A stretch of 64,000 nt of DNA from Zymoseptoria tritici IPO323 (GCF_000219625.1 NC_018203.1:186001-250000); one strand, 5' to 3'; shown: positions 10,718 to 23,170, numbered from the stretch's first letter. Notes: a model not told the origin generated them from the sequence alone. Translations and numbers: made by a program.

Positions 10718-11488
10718 TCAACCTGAACCTCGCGGAGGAGTGCTGTCGTACAAATCCACATCGTCCTCCTCGGTGAAACGTGGACCCGAAGGCGGCGTTG
10801 ATAGGCGTCTGGGATGAATATGATGTTGCGGAGGTCCCATTGTACCCGACACGGAGCCAAGAGGTGGAGCATAGAAAGGCGGAGGTGGTCGGGCAGATAT
10901 AGCATTGCCGCTGAGAGAGTGGCCATCCGAGGGACAGCGCATGGAAGATCCTGCATGCGATGATGCTGCGTTGACATTTGGGGCTTTGCCCGCTTGTTCG
11001 AACAAGTTGATGGTCCGAGAATTGGCTGAAGAGCTGGTCGGGTTGTTGACCACACTGTATGCATCCGAAGCATATGTCCTGTCCTTGTGGAGTTGGTTTA
11101 AGCTAGACGTCCCTTCCAGCGGACTCGATTCGTGCCTCCAAGATCTCTGCAAATCTCCATCCGCGGCGAGTTGACCTGCTGACCCGCCAGTCTCCCCGTC
11201 CGAACGTGCACATGGTCGATATGTCACCCAATTCGACCCAGTCGCCCAAGCCTTATCAGATCCTGATGGCATTGCAGTTGAACTCAGTCCTTGCCGCCGA
11301 AAAGGAGAGAAGCCCATCTTTCTCTCTGAAGCCTCCTGCTGCTGTTCCAGGCGGACCTTGTCATCGAGGAATTTGCGCTGCTGCTTTTTGCGGACCAGTG
11401 TACGTGGTGAATGCTTTTTTGGGTCCGGAGAAGACAAGTATTCGTAGTCGGAGTCGGAGTCGGAGTCCATGGCTTGAATTCTTCCCAT
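10718..11488 (-). CDS. Hypothetical protein, 256 aa, acidic N-terminus and low-complexity tail
   Basis: An uninterrupted minus-strand frame opens at 11488 and ends with TGA at 10718. The N-terminus is acidic and Ser/Asp-rich (DSDSDSDYEY, residues about 8-17) and is encoded by a GACTCC hexanucleotide run. A basic, Gln/Glu-rich helix follows (KKQQRKFLDDKVRLEQQQ, about 34-51), then a Ser/Pro/Gly-rich disordered region ending in EEDDVDLYDS near the C-terminus. The composition is that of a disordered, possibly nuclear, fungal protein. No catalytic domain is recognisable. The frame has natural amino-acid composition, unlike most ORFs nearby, so I consider it likely to be real, though it may be one exon of a longer gene. 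Confidence 0.55.
   Translation of the reverse strand: MGRIQAMDSDSDSDYEYLSSPDPKKHSPRTLVRKKQQRKFLDDKVRLEQQQEASERKMGFSPFRRQGLSSTAMPSGSDKAWATGSNWVTYRPCARSDGETGGSAGQLAADGDLQRSWRHESSPLEGTSSLNQLHKDRTYASDAYSVVNNPTSSSANSRTINLFEQAGKAPNVNAASSHAGSSMRCPSDGHSLSGNAISARPPPPFYAPPLGSVSGTMGPPQHHIHPRRLSTPPSGPRFTEEDDVDLYDSTPPRGSG
11446..11468. repeat. GTCGGA hexanucleotide microsatellite
   Basis: About three and a half perfect hexamer units lie inside the 10718-11488 minus-strand gene, where they encode Asp-Ser pairs. Confidence 0.85.
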
Positions 11489-11489
11489 T

Positions 11490-14085
11490 TCGTGTTATGG
11501 AATCGTAGTTAAGGACATAGAACAACGGAAGACACCGAACAACATTCTGGAAAATGTTCCCAGGAAAGATCGACAGCGTGACATGGCCCTTGCATGATAC
11601 GGCATGCAGAAACTTTCTTGTGTAACATTCTGAAACTGACCTGCAGTGAAAGTGGACCGCCATGCAGCGTTGTGCGATGTACCCATGCATGTCGATGCAT
11701 ACGCCACAACCTCGGGTTGAAGCAAGGGAGACCAGGTCACTGGGCTCCAACGAGGTGGTATCTTGGTTCCCGGCTTGGTCTTTCCAAGAACATCCGCATT
11801 AATACCATTCATCGCGACAGCGTTGTTACGGCGTCATTCATATCTACCGTCAGCACGGTGAATCGTATTTGATGACGGCGCCAACGGTCGGCTCTCGCTC
11901 TCAATGTTCCGTCTTGCGAGCCAGCCAGCTAATGAAGAAAGGACCTAGGTGATGGAGTTCGAGAGAGGCAGCTGACAAGATGGCGGTATGGGAAAGAGTC
12001 GGCTGATGGCTAATCGACATCTTCAAGGCAATCCCACGCCAGGCTCAAGATGTCGCATTCCACTGGGCAAGCTTGATTCTCGGACCGCCTCATGTTGTGA
12101 GGAGTTATCTGCTAGAGGATACTCATCGCCGCCAATCGAGTTGCTCTCTTTCACGTCTTTCATTTCGTCAACCTTATCGGATGGGATGTCGAATGCTCAG
12201 TACTTCTCTCTCCTTCTCGCTGCACTCTCGCTCTACTCTGCACGTCTTCTTCAGCCCACATCCTCGCAGACGGTTTCGATTGTCTTCACTGGTGCACCCA
12301 TATCAGCCTTCAATCCCTGTCAGCCAGATCCGTAGTGTGCACAAGCCTGCGTTTCTCTGCTCCTAGCATGACGATAGTGTTCGTGGGTCAAAGAGGTCTC
12401 GGGACGAGTGTACTCATCCTCAACGCTGTGATGAGAGCTTTGAAGACTCAGGCTAGGGCGGAACGCTAGACGATCTTAATGTTGATCCTGGTACGTTGTG
12501 GTCGAGTACCATCCTGGCGGAGAGTATCGAAGTCGGAAGAAGTGAGGATCCCAGGGCATAACATCGTACTGTTGTTGCTCTTGATGCCGGTCTGGTGGAT
12601 CGTGATGATGCGGCTGAAGTAGGTCTCGTTGTGGAGTCACAGACATACCTCTGCAAAGCTTTTCAGCTCATGTGTGAGACGAGCAATATTGGTGACGACG
12701 CCGGACGGAGCGAGACGTCCTCCGCTGAGAGTGTTCTCGGTCCAGCCAACACAAACGTGGCCATCGACACCGCCGGTACATATTACAAACACTACTGTCC
12801 GGGAGCATCCGCACAGAATCAACAGATATATTCCACAGACTTGCCCTCTCCAACCAATCAAGTAAAACCGCCCATTTGGCCGCTTCGCAAGAAATCGGGC
12901 TTGTAGTAATATAACGATTTGGAAAGGTTTTCTGGACTCGTGCAGTTTCTTTTGCTGTTTCGTTCGTTGGGCACGCAAAAGGAGACTTCTGCTTTTGGCC
13001 CGAGAATTGATTGGGGGATCGTGCCGTTGTTTGTCTGATGTTGTTTTGTTGTTATGTGCCGATGTCGCACGAGTTCGAGCCTGAGTTCACACGCTAAGTG
13101 ATGAGACACATGTTGTTTTGAGATACGAAGACATTGGAACTGATGTAAAGGAAAGGAAGAGGAGACACCAACAGAAGATGCTCTTCAATCAGCCCGAGAT
13201 TCACTTACACTTCAAGCTGGCTTGCTTGTACAGGCTAGCCGTGCCTGGCGCATGCCCGACCTTAGTAGCTTCAGCATTCCAGGAAGCTCTTGCAAAAGAC
13301 GACGTCCTTAGCAGACATGTCTCGCTTGATGCTGTGTCTGGACGATCGCTTCTTCAGGTATGGGAATAAGTCGCCCCACGAACCTTATACCACCGCCCAG
13401 GGTCAGATCTGTCACTGCCAGCCCGGTGTGAATGGACATCCTCCTCACAGCAGTAGTCTCCGCGACTGCGGCCGAGTGTCAGCTTGAGCAGGAGGTATCA
13501 AAACAGCACACATTCCATATCAAGGCTGCCTGCTGCGGTTCCGTTCAAACTGATCCGCTCGAAGGGCGTGGCGCAGGCAGAGTCCTCGCAAGGAGGCGAC
13601 CGGCAGAAGGAGAATCGGGATCGGGATCGGACGGCTCGATCCAAATTTGACTGGTCGCTGTAGCACGATGATTTCGCCGGTGTTCGCGATGACGGCATTC
13701 CCATCATTGTGTCACATCGTCCACTAGCGAGACGTCTTGGAGGAAGAGGACCAGCAGGTCATTCCGTCGGAATGCAAGTCACTGGAAAGGTGTTGATGGA
13801 GCGTAAAGGTCGATGCCCGACAAGCGATCCAAATAATGGACTCCTGATGACGGCCTTGGGCAGAATGATGGCCGACGTCTACGGTCTTGGACCTGGAGGA
13901 AATGGCGTATCTCAATCCTGATCGATGCTGACGGCGTGCTCATGTAGGCGAAGTCGCTTTGATTTTGTGAAAGACCGAGCAAGACTCGTCGTCGCCGTAT
14001 TCGATCTGGTACTAGCGTTGCCTGACTTCTCAGCTTCACTTCCTCCTTCTTCCTGTCAACATTCATCACAACATTTTTACCATCA
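11490..14085. other. No firm gene; scattered coding-like scraps
   Basis: Short frames with semi-natural composition occur at 12595-12906 (plus, 103 aa), 13118-13369 (plus, 83 aa) and 13498-13707 (minus, 69 aa). None has a recognised domain and none joins to a neighbour by clear splice sites. The stretch just before 14088 is rich in short pyrimidine runs and ends with a good start context for the next feature. Confidence 0.4.
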
Positions 14086-14594
14086 CCATGCCGGGTGTAT
14101 GGGAGCCGACACGAGGTACCATTCCGTGTGCACGCTGAGCTCCCCGTTCTCCGGAACGCCAACCATCGCCGACAGAGAGAAGAGGGCACGACGCACTCCC
14201 AGCATGAGCTTAACGGCCGCTAACATTCCATCACAGGCCACCTCTTCAGCTGCGACGCCCGAAACGCTCGAGCACGAAATACCTCCGCGACACGAGTTGC
14301 CATTCAAGGTACCTGGAAGTCGCAGAAGCGGCTCCTCTCGACCGAGCAGCTCGGCACTTTCTCTGCCTCCGCTGAGGAGGCCCACGACTGCTGACATTCG
14401 TCCAATTGCGGCTCAAGCCACCTCTTCACCCAACTCCTTGACCTGCCTCCCTTCACATCTTCGTGATGGCGCCACACCACTCACCGACTTCTCCCACCTC
14501 ACTTCTGTCGGCACATCAACTCAAGCGCGAGCACGGCTTCCTTCTAATCCGAATGCAAAGGCTTGAAGCCATTGCTGGAATCGATTCGCGCAAT

Positions 14595-14732
14595 GAGACC
14601 ATCGAGACGAACGCTACCAGACCATTTAGACGCACGCTACGAGACCATCGAGACGAACGCTACGAGGCCATCGAGCCGAACGCTACGAGGCCATCGAGAT
14701 GCAGGCTGACAGATCATCGAGACGAACGCTAC
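14595..14732. repeat. 23-bp minisatellite, six copies
   Basis: Copies start at 14595, 14618, 14641, 14664, 14687 and 14711 and share a core like CCATCGAGACGAACGCTAC. Five of the six intervals or copies are exactly 23 bp; one is 24. Because 23 is not a multiple of three, each copy shifts the reading frame of the host coiled-coil gene. Confidence 0.9.
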
Positions 14733-14917
14733 CAAGCGCAATCTTGCTGTGCGCAGCAAGTGCGCACGCTGAAACACGGCGGCAAGAATGAAGCTGAAGA
14801 AGACCGGAAAGAGGTCATGTCTCGGCTCGAGACAATCAGCTCCGAAATGGAAGCTATCGCCAAGCAGATCGCCATCATCGAAGATCAGGAGTGGCAGACC
14901 GATGAGAACTGGGAGCG

Positions 14918-15030
14918 CTGGAAAAGCTGGGCAAGGAGATGGATGCTGCTCAGACCAGCGCTGGAGAAGCCAGGCAAGGAGATGGACCACGCCGGAGAAG
15001 CTGGCCAAGCAGATGGACGCTGTTCAGACC
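14918..15030. repeat. Three degenerate copies of an EKLGKEMD-coding unit
   Basis: Three segments beginning CTGGAAAAGC, CTGGAGAAGC and CGGAGAAGC are followed by (C/G)AAG(C/G)AGATGGA and then sequence like GCTGCTCAGACC. They encode coiled-coil repeats of the 14088-15199 gene, but the copies are in different frames. Confidence 0.8.
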
Positions 15031-15199
15031 GGCTCGGACGATTCTGGTTGAGATGAAAGATCAGGTGAAGGCGGACCGAAGCGGACTCGAGTCGATGGCT
15101 GAAGAGGTCGGAGATGAGCTGAAGGCGCAGAACGCGAAGCTCGCCGAGCAGAAGGAGTTGACGATGATACTCAGACAGAGCAGACATGAACGTGGCTAG

Positions 15200-18100
15200 C
15201 TAGACCGTATCAAAGCAGCCATTCATTCTCGCCATCTCATGCCGCTTCCATTCTCTAAAAGTCGAAATTGTTGCTCCACAGCACAGTCGGCTCGTCTCGA
15301 TTTGTAGCTGGCCTCTGTGACACCCGTATCAAGGTCGTCGGCAAGCATGAAGGTCGCCAGGCTTCGGCAATGTACATCTTGAGCGTGAAGAAGCTGGATT
15401 TGGCCGCCGGATGGTGGGCGAGACTCCCCGATCTGGCAAGCTTGAGTCACCACCAGATGGTTCTGCAGACTGCGCCTTCAACTTCAGAGGAGCGCATCGG
15501 CGATTGCGAGGCTATGACCTTTGCCACACCACGGCAGGGATGTCCACGGCGTTTGATGCTGCGTCTTGACTGATGCCGCTGTACTTGTGCCTGCAAGCTT
15601 GTTTAGCCGGAGTCCCAGGATACCTGCTGCAATACCTGCACGCTTATTTGCACAATATGCTGTAGTACCTGTCATGGTACCTGGCACGGTGCCTGTACGC
15701 TTGTTTAGCCGACATACTTCGGTACCTGCCATGCGACCTGTCAGTTCTACAGATAGGAGCCGAAGACGAAGCATGCACGCTGTTCGCCTTCAACTCGATC
15801 AGATTCTTGTTCTTGTCCTCGTCTCAAATGTCTCGGACCCAGGCTCGACGGCGTTCGGCAGGGGTGAGATCCACGAAGACCAACACCGAGCCTTCGATGC
15901 TAGTCTGGAGTTGATCTGACAGCGAAATGACAAGTGACATGCGGACATGGAAGCCGACTTGAGTGTCAAAGCCAGCGACACTCCCGTTTCCAGCCGGTTA
16001 AGGAACTTTGCGACGAGAGACCGACTTCATGCCATTGGCCCATCTTTCGTATGCCGGTATGCGGGAGCGATTGTGCCAAAAGACCGCTCGCGTAAGTTCC
16101 AAACTTCGAGCTTTCCAGGATTCAAAGGCAAGAACGCAGGTCTAAGCAATGCTGAATGTAGCAACCCAAGTCTTTCGGCTTGCCAGATTTATGGGAGCTA
16201 GAAACGCCGGTCTCGGGTTACGAAGGACAACGCAATGGGAAAGTCAATTGCGACCAGGCCACTTCTTTGAATTTGGCCGTGGACGCAACCTCAAGAGCTG
16301 GACAGTCACGCATATTTCTTTGCACCTTGAGGTTCTTTTCAGTGCCTGAAATGGTAGATGCGTTCGCTTTTCCTGGATCTTTGCTAGACTTTTGTCTGGC
16401 CGACCTTCCTCCTCTTCTTCGGCCGCGGTGTTGGTGTTGGTGGTGGTGGCGGTGGTGAAGATGAAGCATCTTGAGCACTGCGCTTTCGCATTCGTTTCGG
16501 CTTCTAAGGCTTTCCGGCCGGTCGGTTTGCTGCTCCTGGCTGGACTTTGCGAACTGGCTACTGGGACTGTGGAGTCGACTGTAAGGTTCTCCTACCATAG
16601 CCGACAATAGTGCCTCCCGCGATAACCTTACATCTCCAGATTCCACCTTGCACGTCGCCGATCTAACTCTCCAACATCGACTTCTGCGCTATACACGGCC
16701 AGGTCCTCGCGAGCAATCTCGACTTTAGCTTACGCTTCGCCGTATCCTTTCTATCCTACCAACTCACTACCAACCGGCAGGATAGCAGCTCCGCTTGCCA
16801 GACCGCGATCGACACGTCGTTTCCACAGTGCAGGAAGTCGATGTCCCTGAATCGTATACTCCTCAAATTGGCACTATCAGCAGACGTTGCTAGTGTAGCT
16901 ACTTCGAGCGCTGGTATGACAACACCTGCGACCAGCCGATCGGGATGCACTAGTGCCGGCCAAGGCAGATGTGGATGAGGCGAGGGATTAAGACTTTCTT
17001 GCGCTTCTGGAGACTCTGTTCCTACAAAAATGATCCAGCGGCTGGCTCGAGTCTCATGCTCCAGAAGCTGTACAAAGATACTAGTGTCAAAGAGAGATCG
17101 CACCTGCTAGAGAGGCATGCTTTTGCCACGTCCACGTCGGGAACGGCTTCTGTAAGACCTTCTTCAGGCCGGATGTGGCGCTCAGAATCGCCACCAGCCT
17201 AGAGGTGGGTGGGACCGCGGTGAGTGAAGGTGAGGCGAATCTGGAAGATCCAGACGAAGCCACGTCATATTTGCGCGAGGTGAGAACTGTGATGAAGGTC
17301 AGTCGTTGCTGGTCGTTGCTACACGTGTCCGCAGACTTCGCGTACCTTCGTAGGAGTAGAACATGGCGAAGGTGGTGATGTGAAGCTTCAAGCGGAAATC
17401 ATAGCGAGTTGGTGCGGCGCCCGATAGGAGATGAAGGAGTTCTTAGCGCAAAGGCCGCCGGAAAAGAACGTCATGGCGAACAGCAGGGCCTAGCAAGGCT
17501 GGGCGGTGACAGGCCGGTGCGCAGCTAGCAGAAGACAGCGTAAGGAGAAGGGGTGGTGATGAGCCGGTGCGCAGCTGGCAGATGAGGGTTGTTTAAGGCC
17601 TCCTCAAGACGTAGCTACCGAACGCGTTCTCCGCAGGAGTTTTGTTCGAGGCCTTCCAATCGTGCCTATGTGAACGTCAGCTGCCTGTTGCTCCCTCCAC
17701 ATGTTGTAGCATTGCTGGCTTACCTTGTTAGTACAACGTAGAAAAGACCGTGATCGCGATTGTTGGTGTCATGCTTCACAGGCGCATTTGAAGGAGGCGG
17801 TTCCTTACAGCGACGGCTCCAAATAATCTTGTGCTTTTCGGCTCGGAAATGAGCAGCATTGCAATAAGCCTCCAGATCGACCACGAACTCTGAGACAGGA
17901 TGAGCCTCTTCTTACGCTCTGTCTGAGCAACACGGACAGATCGAACGTGTCGGACAGGGCTCACACCGCAGGCGGAGATTTTGCCATAGTGAGCGCCCCG
18001 GGCGAAGTTGGCAAAAGCAGACCCACCCTAGCACTCTGTCGATGAGCTCCTTGCCTAACCGCGCCGCACGACTACAGTTGTTCGATCACTTTTCCCGCCA

Positions 18101-18550
18101 GCGACAGAAGACCCGGGGTAGAGAAGAGCTACGTTGAGCACCGGTACGGACCTTGTTGAAACGGTTGGCCTTGAGATAGTCGTAGATAGTGCATAGCACA
18201 TGTCCGGCCGTGAAGCATTCGGTTTAAGCGTCGGTGTCGGTTCTCGGGTGGCTCTGAATGGACTCCCGCATTGGCGAGAGCGATGACCTCTCTGCTCGGT
18301 GCTGTCAGTATCGCGGGTGGCGTCTTCGCGATTAACATAGCTGTGTCGAGCCTATCGTCGAGATGCTGTGCGGAAAAGAAGAGCGAAGAAGCAGTAGTCA
18401 TTCTTCGTGGGCTCGTGCGTTCTGATAGAGTAGCTGTCGGGCCAGATATATTATGTCATTTCGACAACATAACTGCTTTGCTTAAGGCAGACGAAGCGGA
18501 AAGCATCGCAGTACAAGTGGAGATAGACAGTGCGGAGGAGACAGCCAGCC
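15200..18550. other. No gene recognised; minor internal repeats
   Basis: At 15580-15740 there are about three loose copies of a unit with CGCTTGTTTAGCCG and GGTACCTG-like parts. At about 17512 and 17570 a GCCGGTGCGCAGCT-like segment of roughly 25 bp is duplicated. ORFs such as 16218-16646 (minus, His-rich) and 18271-18603 (plus, 110 aa) have no recognised domain. Confidence 0.45.
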
Positions 18551-18554
18551 AGCA

Positions 18555-19770
18555 CTACGCTCCCTTTCTCTGTTCGTTCTTAGAGGATAGCATTGTGAAT
18601 TGAGACGCCGTACGTGGCAGGTGTGGTAGTCCTTGTGGTACTTGTGATACTCGCGGCGCTTCTGGTGCTTGTGATTCTTGCTGGCGATGCTCCGTAAAAA
18701 GTGTCAAAATCGTTGCCACTGCCATACTCATCGTCACCATCATATGGACTGCGGTCGGCATCTTCGCCCTTCCAATCGTAGGCGGGACTAGACCAAGACA
18801 TGATAGCGCGACTTTCATAGTGTGGTTGAGGAGGTGAATGGAGGCGAGATTACGCCGAGATATGATGGCGCGGCTTTCATGACCTGGTCGAGGGGATGGA
18901 TGAGGTATGGACCTTCGAGCCTGGTCTGCTTCTGTTCCTGATGTCGCGGTGGGAGGGAAGCCGAAAGGCGCGCGGTGCCGGCTTCTGTCCCAGATCCTGC
19001 GGCGGTGAGAGGGAAGTTGAAGGGCGCGGTGCCGTGATCAGGATCCTCACTGGTCGAGACCGGCTTCTCGACACGAGGAGGTGGTATCGCGATTTGAGAT
19101 GCGGTACGTGGTATGCCTACCGGTGTGTGTGGCGCTTAGAGGGCTTGAGGCGAGGGACGGTCACCAGTCAAGATCGGCTCCTTGTCGTGAGGAGGTGCCA
19201 TCGTGACTTGAGATGCGGTACGTGGTATGCCTACCGGTGCTTGTGCCGCTTGAATCGCTTGAGGAGTCTTCGTGTACAAATGTCTCAAAGTCGGTGCCAT
19301 TGCCATGATCGTGGTCACCACCGAGTGCGTCCGAAGGTCCGTTGCTTGCGGCAGGTTGACTTGGGCGAATGTTCGGAGAGACCTGATGTGTGCTTTCCCT
19401 TGCACCGAGTGAAGGAGTGGTCGGTGAATGAATTTTGGCACCCAATACCGCCAAAACGTCAACGTCGTGTTTGGCGACATTGCTCGCGGCAGTCGGAGCT
19501 TGGTATTTGGTCGTTCGAATAATGGTTGTCGCCGATCAATGAACTTTGTCGTCCAATTCCGCCAATGCATTAATGATGTAGTTGGAGGGATTGCTTATGG
19601 TTACTGTAGCTTGAGAATGTGTCATCCGAGTAGTGGTCTCCACGAGGGTCTGTTCGTGCGCAGCATCCGGCATCGCATCATCGGATCGAGTTCTCCGAAT
19701 GAAGTGCCGCTTGATTCGTCCCTCAAAGTCGACTAACTGGTGCCTTCTCAAAACCATCCTCATCAATCGC
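18555..19770 (-). repeat. Duplicated coding-like segments
   Basis: Minus-strand frames repeat related peptides: YGSGNDFDTFYG (within 18580-18801) and HGNGTDFETFVHE (within 19161-19454). A second pair is NALAELDDKVH (within 19536-19766) and NVLAVLGAKIH (starting in 19161-19454). At the DNA level a segment beginning TTGAGATGCGGTACGTGG is duplicated at 19093 and 19208 (115-bp spacing), with a weaker third copy at about 18599. The segments look like remains of one repetitive protein gene. No known domain is visible. Confidence 0.6.
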
Positions 19771-20394
19771 CGCCGCCTGGTGGATCTGCGTCACGGATGA
19801 GGTGTTGCTGTTGTCGGGAGATGAGGTACGAGTGTGTAAGAGAGCATCGTCGTCGCCGACCATGGACTCCATGTCATCGCGTCGCGGAGAGCCGTGACTT
19901 CGAAGTCGGTGCCGGAATTCGATTTCGGTGCTCGGTTGAAGGGTTTGGCCAGATCTGCGCCGATGGCAGAGAGGTGTCAGATAGCACTGGCGTCGGATGT
20001 TGAGACCTTTTGCTCGTTGCGAGTCGCTTGGCCCATTTTGTTGCCCAGAAAGCCAGACTTGCGCATGTTAATTGGAAGAAGATGCACATGTGCCGACCCA
20101 TGGTCAGCACATAAGTCAATTTTCAGCTGCCACAGCACTCCTCCGCCCAGCCTGGGCTGAGGGAAGGTGTGCCGCGGAGAGTCTCATCTTGAGACTGCCG
20201 GAGCGTTGGCGATCGAAACGTGAACGCAAGTAGGAAGGGCTCGTTCAACTTATTCATGGTATTCGTGACCTAACCTGGCGTTGCGCGAGAGGGCAGGAAC
20301 TGTCGCCTCGGGCTTTGGGAGTGTTTGTCGCGAGCATCTGGTGCGCTATTAGTAGCTCTCTTGGCTGAGAGTATTAGGCTGAGGGTTATGGCAC
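19771..20394. other. No gene recognised
   Basis: Only short overlapping ORFs are present (for example 19740-20160) and I see no domain, repeat or splice pattern. Confidence 0.45.
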
Positions 20395-20690
20395 ATCTAC
20401 AGCAGTGGTAGCAGGCGTAGAATCTTTCGCAGGCTTCTTGAGAGCTCAATCTGCTTGGCCAGCTTCACGCTCTGCGCCTTCAGCTCATCAGCTCATCGCT
20501 GAATACTTCAAGTGTGATCAGGTTTACCGCCACTAAATCGAGTCCGCTCTAAGCCGCCTTTACCTGATCCTTTATGTCAGTCAGCGTTTTCCATGCCTTG
20601 GCTGTCTGAGCAGCGCCCATCTCCTTGTCCAGCTTTTCCAACGCACACGCGTTTACCTGAAGATTGCGTGTCCTTTTTTCCCCTCTTGAT
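20395..20690 (-). pseudogene. Second copy of the coiled-coil segment (inverted)
   Basis: Read on the minus strand this matches the 14918-15160 segment: EKLDKEMGAAQT, then IKDQVKAA followed by a TAG stop, then SGLDL, and further on a DEL(stop-free in another frame)KAQ-like part. Beyond that it continues into a segment that matches the 54.7-kb copy closely (AAGCCTGCGAAAGA-like and CTACGCCTGCTACCAC-like parts). Stops and frame changes show it is not functional. Confidence 0.75.
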
Positions 20691-20699
20691 CGTATCCAA

Positions 20700-22130
20700 A
20701 CCCGTGATCTCCAGTGACAGATGGACACAACCCTTCTGCGTCGCGCATTTCCATCTCCAGCGCACAATTCCAGACTTCATGCCTCGAACGTCCACATGTC
20801 GCCGCTATTGTGCCCTGATCTTCGACCGACAGTCGTCTAACGCCTGCTCCATAGTACTCAGCTCTGATCCCACAGGTTCAGACACCTTCGGTAGAGGAGC
20901 AGTCAGGTTGCCCCTCTTTTGTCCCGCTGTTCAAGATGTCGATTTACGGAGCCGTCTCGTGAAGCCGAGGCTGGAGCTGTCGACTGTCCGTGCCGTTTCG
21001 GTTCGTATTATAAAGCTTCAGTATCGTATTCTGTGCCTGTCTATCTCTTCCAACCTAACTCAGGCTTGACCGCATCACCGATGAATAGGCAGTGGTGTGA
21101 GGACTTCGCAAGCGTTGCGGTCTTTTGCGTTCACGAGCGATTTGATGTGCTGGTTCTTGCTGCGGGACTGGTTAGGGCCTCTCGCCGCTGGATCGTGGTG
21201 TTCCCTCGGCTTGAGTGAACGATTTGTTCTTATTGGCGGAAGAGTGAGAGTCGGCGGATGGGAGCTGCTGTTGACGTGGGAAGCTGAACTTGCGCCACGT
21301 TGGCGAGCTGGGAACTGGACGTTTGAGACAGCGGGATCGCGAGAAGACATCTTGACACAGCGCAGAGAACAGAAAATAAAAGCGTGGAGCCAGATGTGGA
21401 TGAAGGATGAGAATCGTCCACGGGTCGAAGTGAAGTGCGAGATTCCTTCTTGAAGCTGGCTCACTACGTCAGAGTCTCGACTTCCCTCGTCGGATCACAA
21501 CGCGTCTTGATCAAGATCCACATGTCGAGGAAACAATCTGAGGAGGCCAAAATGTTTCTTAGGCATCAGACTGTATGTCTGTCTCTCAATGTTTTTTTTG
21601 AGCATTGTAGCGCGAGCCTGCAGATTGAATCTTGCGTATTGGCTCGCTGGATTGGAAGCCTCAGGCATCACCCGCGCCGCGACTTCCTGACAATTCAACT
21701 TCACCTTCACGCTCGAAACCTACTTCTCTCGACCATTCCTTCGGATTGCTCACATCTCCGGCTCTTCTCGGGCCAGCTCCACGACACGGCCCACGAACCC
21801 AGGATACAGCCCTCCGCTCAGACCGAGTTCCGCAAAACAGTCAATGAGTTGAAGAGCTATCAGACACACCACCGCGGCGGTATGAGGAGGATGGGGAGTG
21901 GACTTCGAAAGGCGATGATCCGTCTTTCCTTCGAGGATGAGTGACCGGGCTCGCAAGATCAGCCGATTGTTCTGGAAGGATGGTGTGCTCCGCCAGAGGA
22001 CTTCTTTGGCGGAGAAGGACTTTGACAGCGACGTCGATCCCGTTCTGAGCTTCCCGAGCAGACTTCTCGCCCGCACCCACCCAGGCAGCCGTCTCGATCA
22101 AATCAACCGCCAGGATAGCTTACAGCATTG
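20700..22130. other. No gene recognised
   Basis: The longest frames are 20593-21069 (plus) and 21435-21944 (plus, 169 aa). Neither shows a recognisable domain and each is overlapped by frames on the other strand. Confidence 0.45.
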
Positions 22131-22134
22131 GTCT

Positions 22135-22450
22135 GTTGTTGTAAGAGGAGGGTCTGCTGCGCCAGAACCGTGATTGTGACGCCGAGTGGACTGGCAAAGG
22201 CGATGGGAGGATATTTTGTGGGAGGAAGGTCTGCTCCGCCAGAGCGCCGAAGGTGACGGCGAGTGGACTGGCAAAGGCGGTGGGAGGACCTTTGGTGGAA
22301 GGAGGGTCTGCTCCGCCAGAACGGTGCTGGTGACGGCAAATGCGCTGGCCAAGACACTGGATCTTCCGAGGATGAGCGGTCGGGCTCGCAGAATCGGCCA
22401 GTGCTTGGCAGAGCTGGGTCTGCCCCGCCAGAAGACTTCTTCGGCGAGAA
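22135..22450. repeat. Tandem repeat of about 77 bp, three to four copies
   Basis: GAGTGGACTGGCAAAGGCG occurs at 22184 and 22261. Each is followed by a TGGGAGGA...GGTCTGCTCCGCCAGA unit. Partial copies with GGTCTGCTGCGCCAGA and GGTCTGCCCCGCCAGA lie just before and after. The unit is not a multiple of three. Confidence 0.8.
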
Positions 22451-22454
22451 TGAC

Positions 22455-23170
22455 TCTGAAAACAACAGCGACATGAACCCGGATGCGAGGGAGCCACTGG
22501 CTGTGGACCGTATCAGCCTTCACGAGCTCCCCAAGCAGACTTCTCGCCCGAGTCTACCCAGTCAGGCGTCTCGATCAAATCAACCTTCAGGCCAGCCCAG
22601 CCGATCAGATTCCCTACATTACCGACGGCACGGACCACCGAAACCATTGCGATGCCGAGTCTCACGAGCCCGCCGGTGCGGAACGAGCCTCCAGGAGGTA
22701 GTGCTCCACTCCCATGGTCTTCGTCGCCTCTCTAACACTTCAGTTCTGCGACGCCGCCTCACAAGTGAATTTCTCTCTCCGCATGGCAGCCGTCATGTTC
22801 GGATAGCGGCGACAAAACGCACTCATCATACCAGGGCCGAGCTCACGAAGCGCCGAAGACTTGGTTGGAATGTTTGAAATGTATGTAAGGGAGATATGCA
22901 CGAGCATACAACTGAACTGATGAGTCCAATCCTAACCTCAAATGAATGGTAGAACGTAGGTGCAGACTGGACGTGAAATATGCGCTGTAAACTCTTCAAC
23001 GGTCTCAAGAAAAGCCCCATTTTTATCATCAATAACTGTTGTCCAGTTGGCCAGCATCATTTCTCTGCAGATAAGTTTGCAGTTCTGATACGAAACAGCC
23101 AGACTTTCCATCCTTTTCTCATCTACACCCTTCTGCACATGCCCTTCCTTCTCTCCCGCCACTCTCACTG
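22455..23170. other. No gene recognised; 3' flank of the F-box gene
   Basis: Short ORFs only. The right part (about 22900-23170) is AT-richer and is probably the 3' untranslated region of the minus-strand F-box gene. Confidence 0.5.

Larger units (their letters stand above)
14088..15199 (+). pseudogene. Decayed coiled-coil protein gene
   Basis: The ATG at 14088 sits in a good fungal start context (CATCACCATGCC) after a pyrimidine-rich leader. Coding-like sequence then continues but changes frame repeatedly. A Ser/Thr/Pro-rich part (14160-14560) contains PRHELPFKVPGSR. A long charged helical part follows, containing SRLETISSEMEAIAKQIAI (about 14819-14875), repeated LEKLGKEMD-like segments (14918-15030) and GDELKAQNAKLAEQKEL (about 15111-15161). 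A heptad-like pattern of Leu/Ile/Met is visible. Two internal repeats, of 23 bp and about 30-45 bp, have lengths not divisible by three and can by themselves explain part of the frame confusion. Related copies lie at 20395-20690 and 54745-54890. The function is unknown. Confidence 0.55.

Noticed and set aside
16218..16646. His-rich minus ORF (HLHHRHHHQHQHR) as a metal-binding protein
   Set aside because: The His run comes from a GGT/GTG simple repeat near 16430-16460; the rest is unconvincing.
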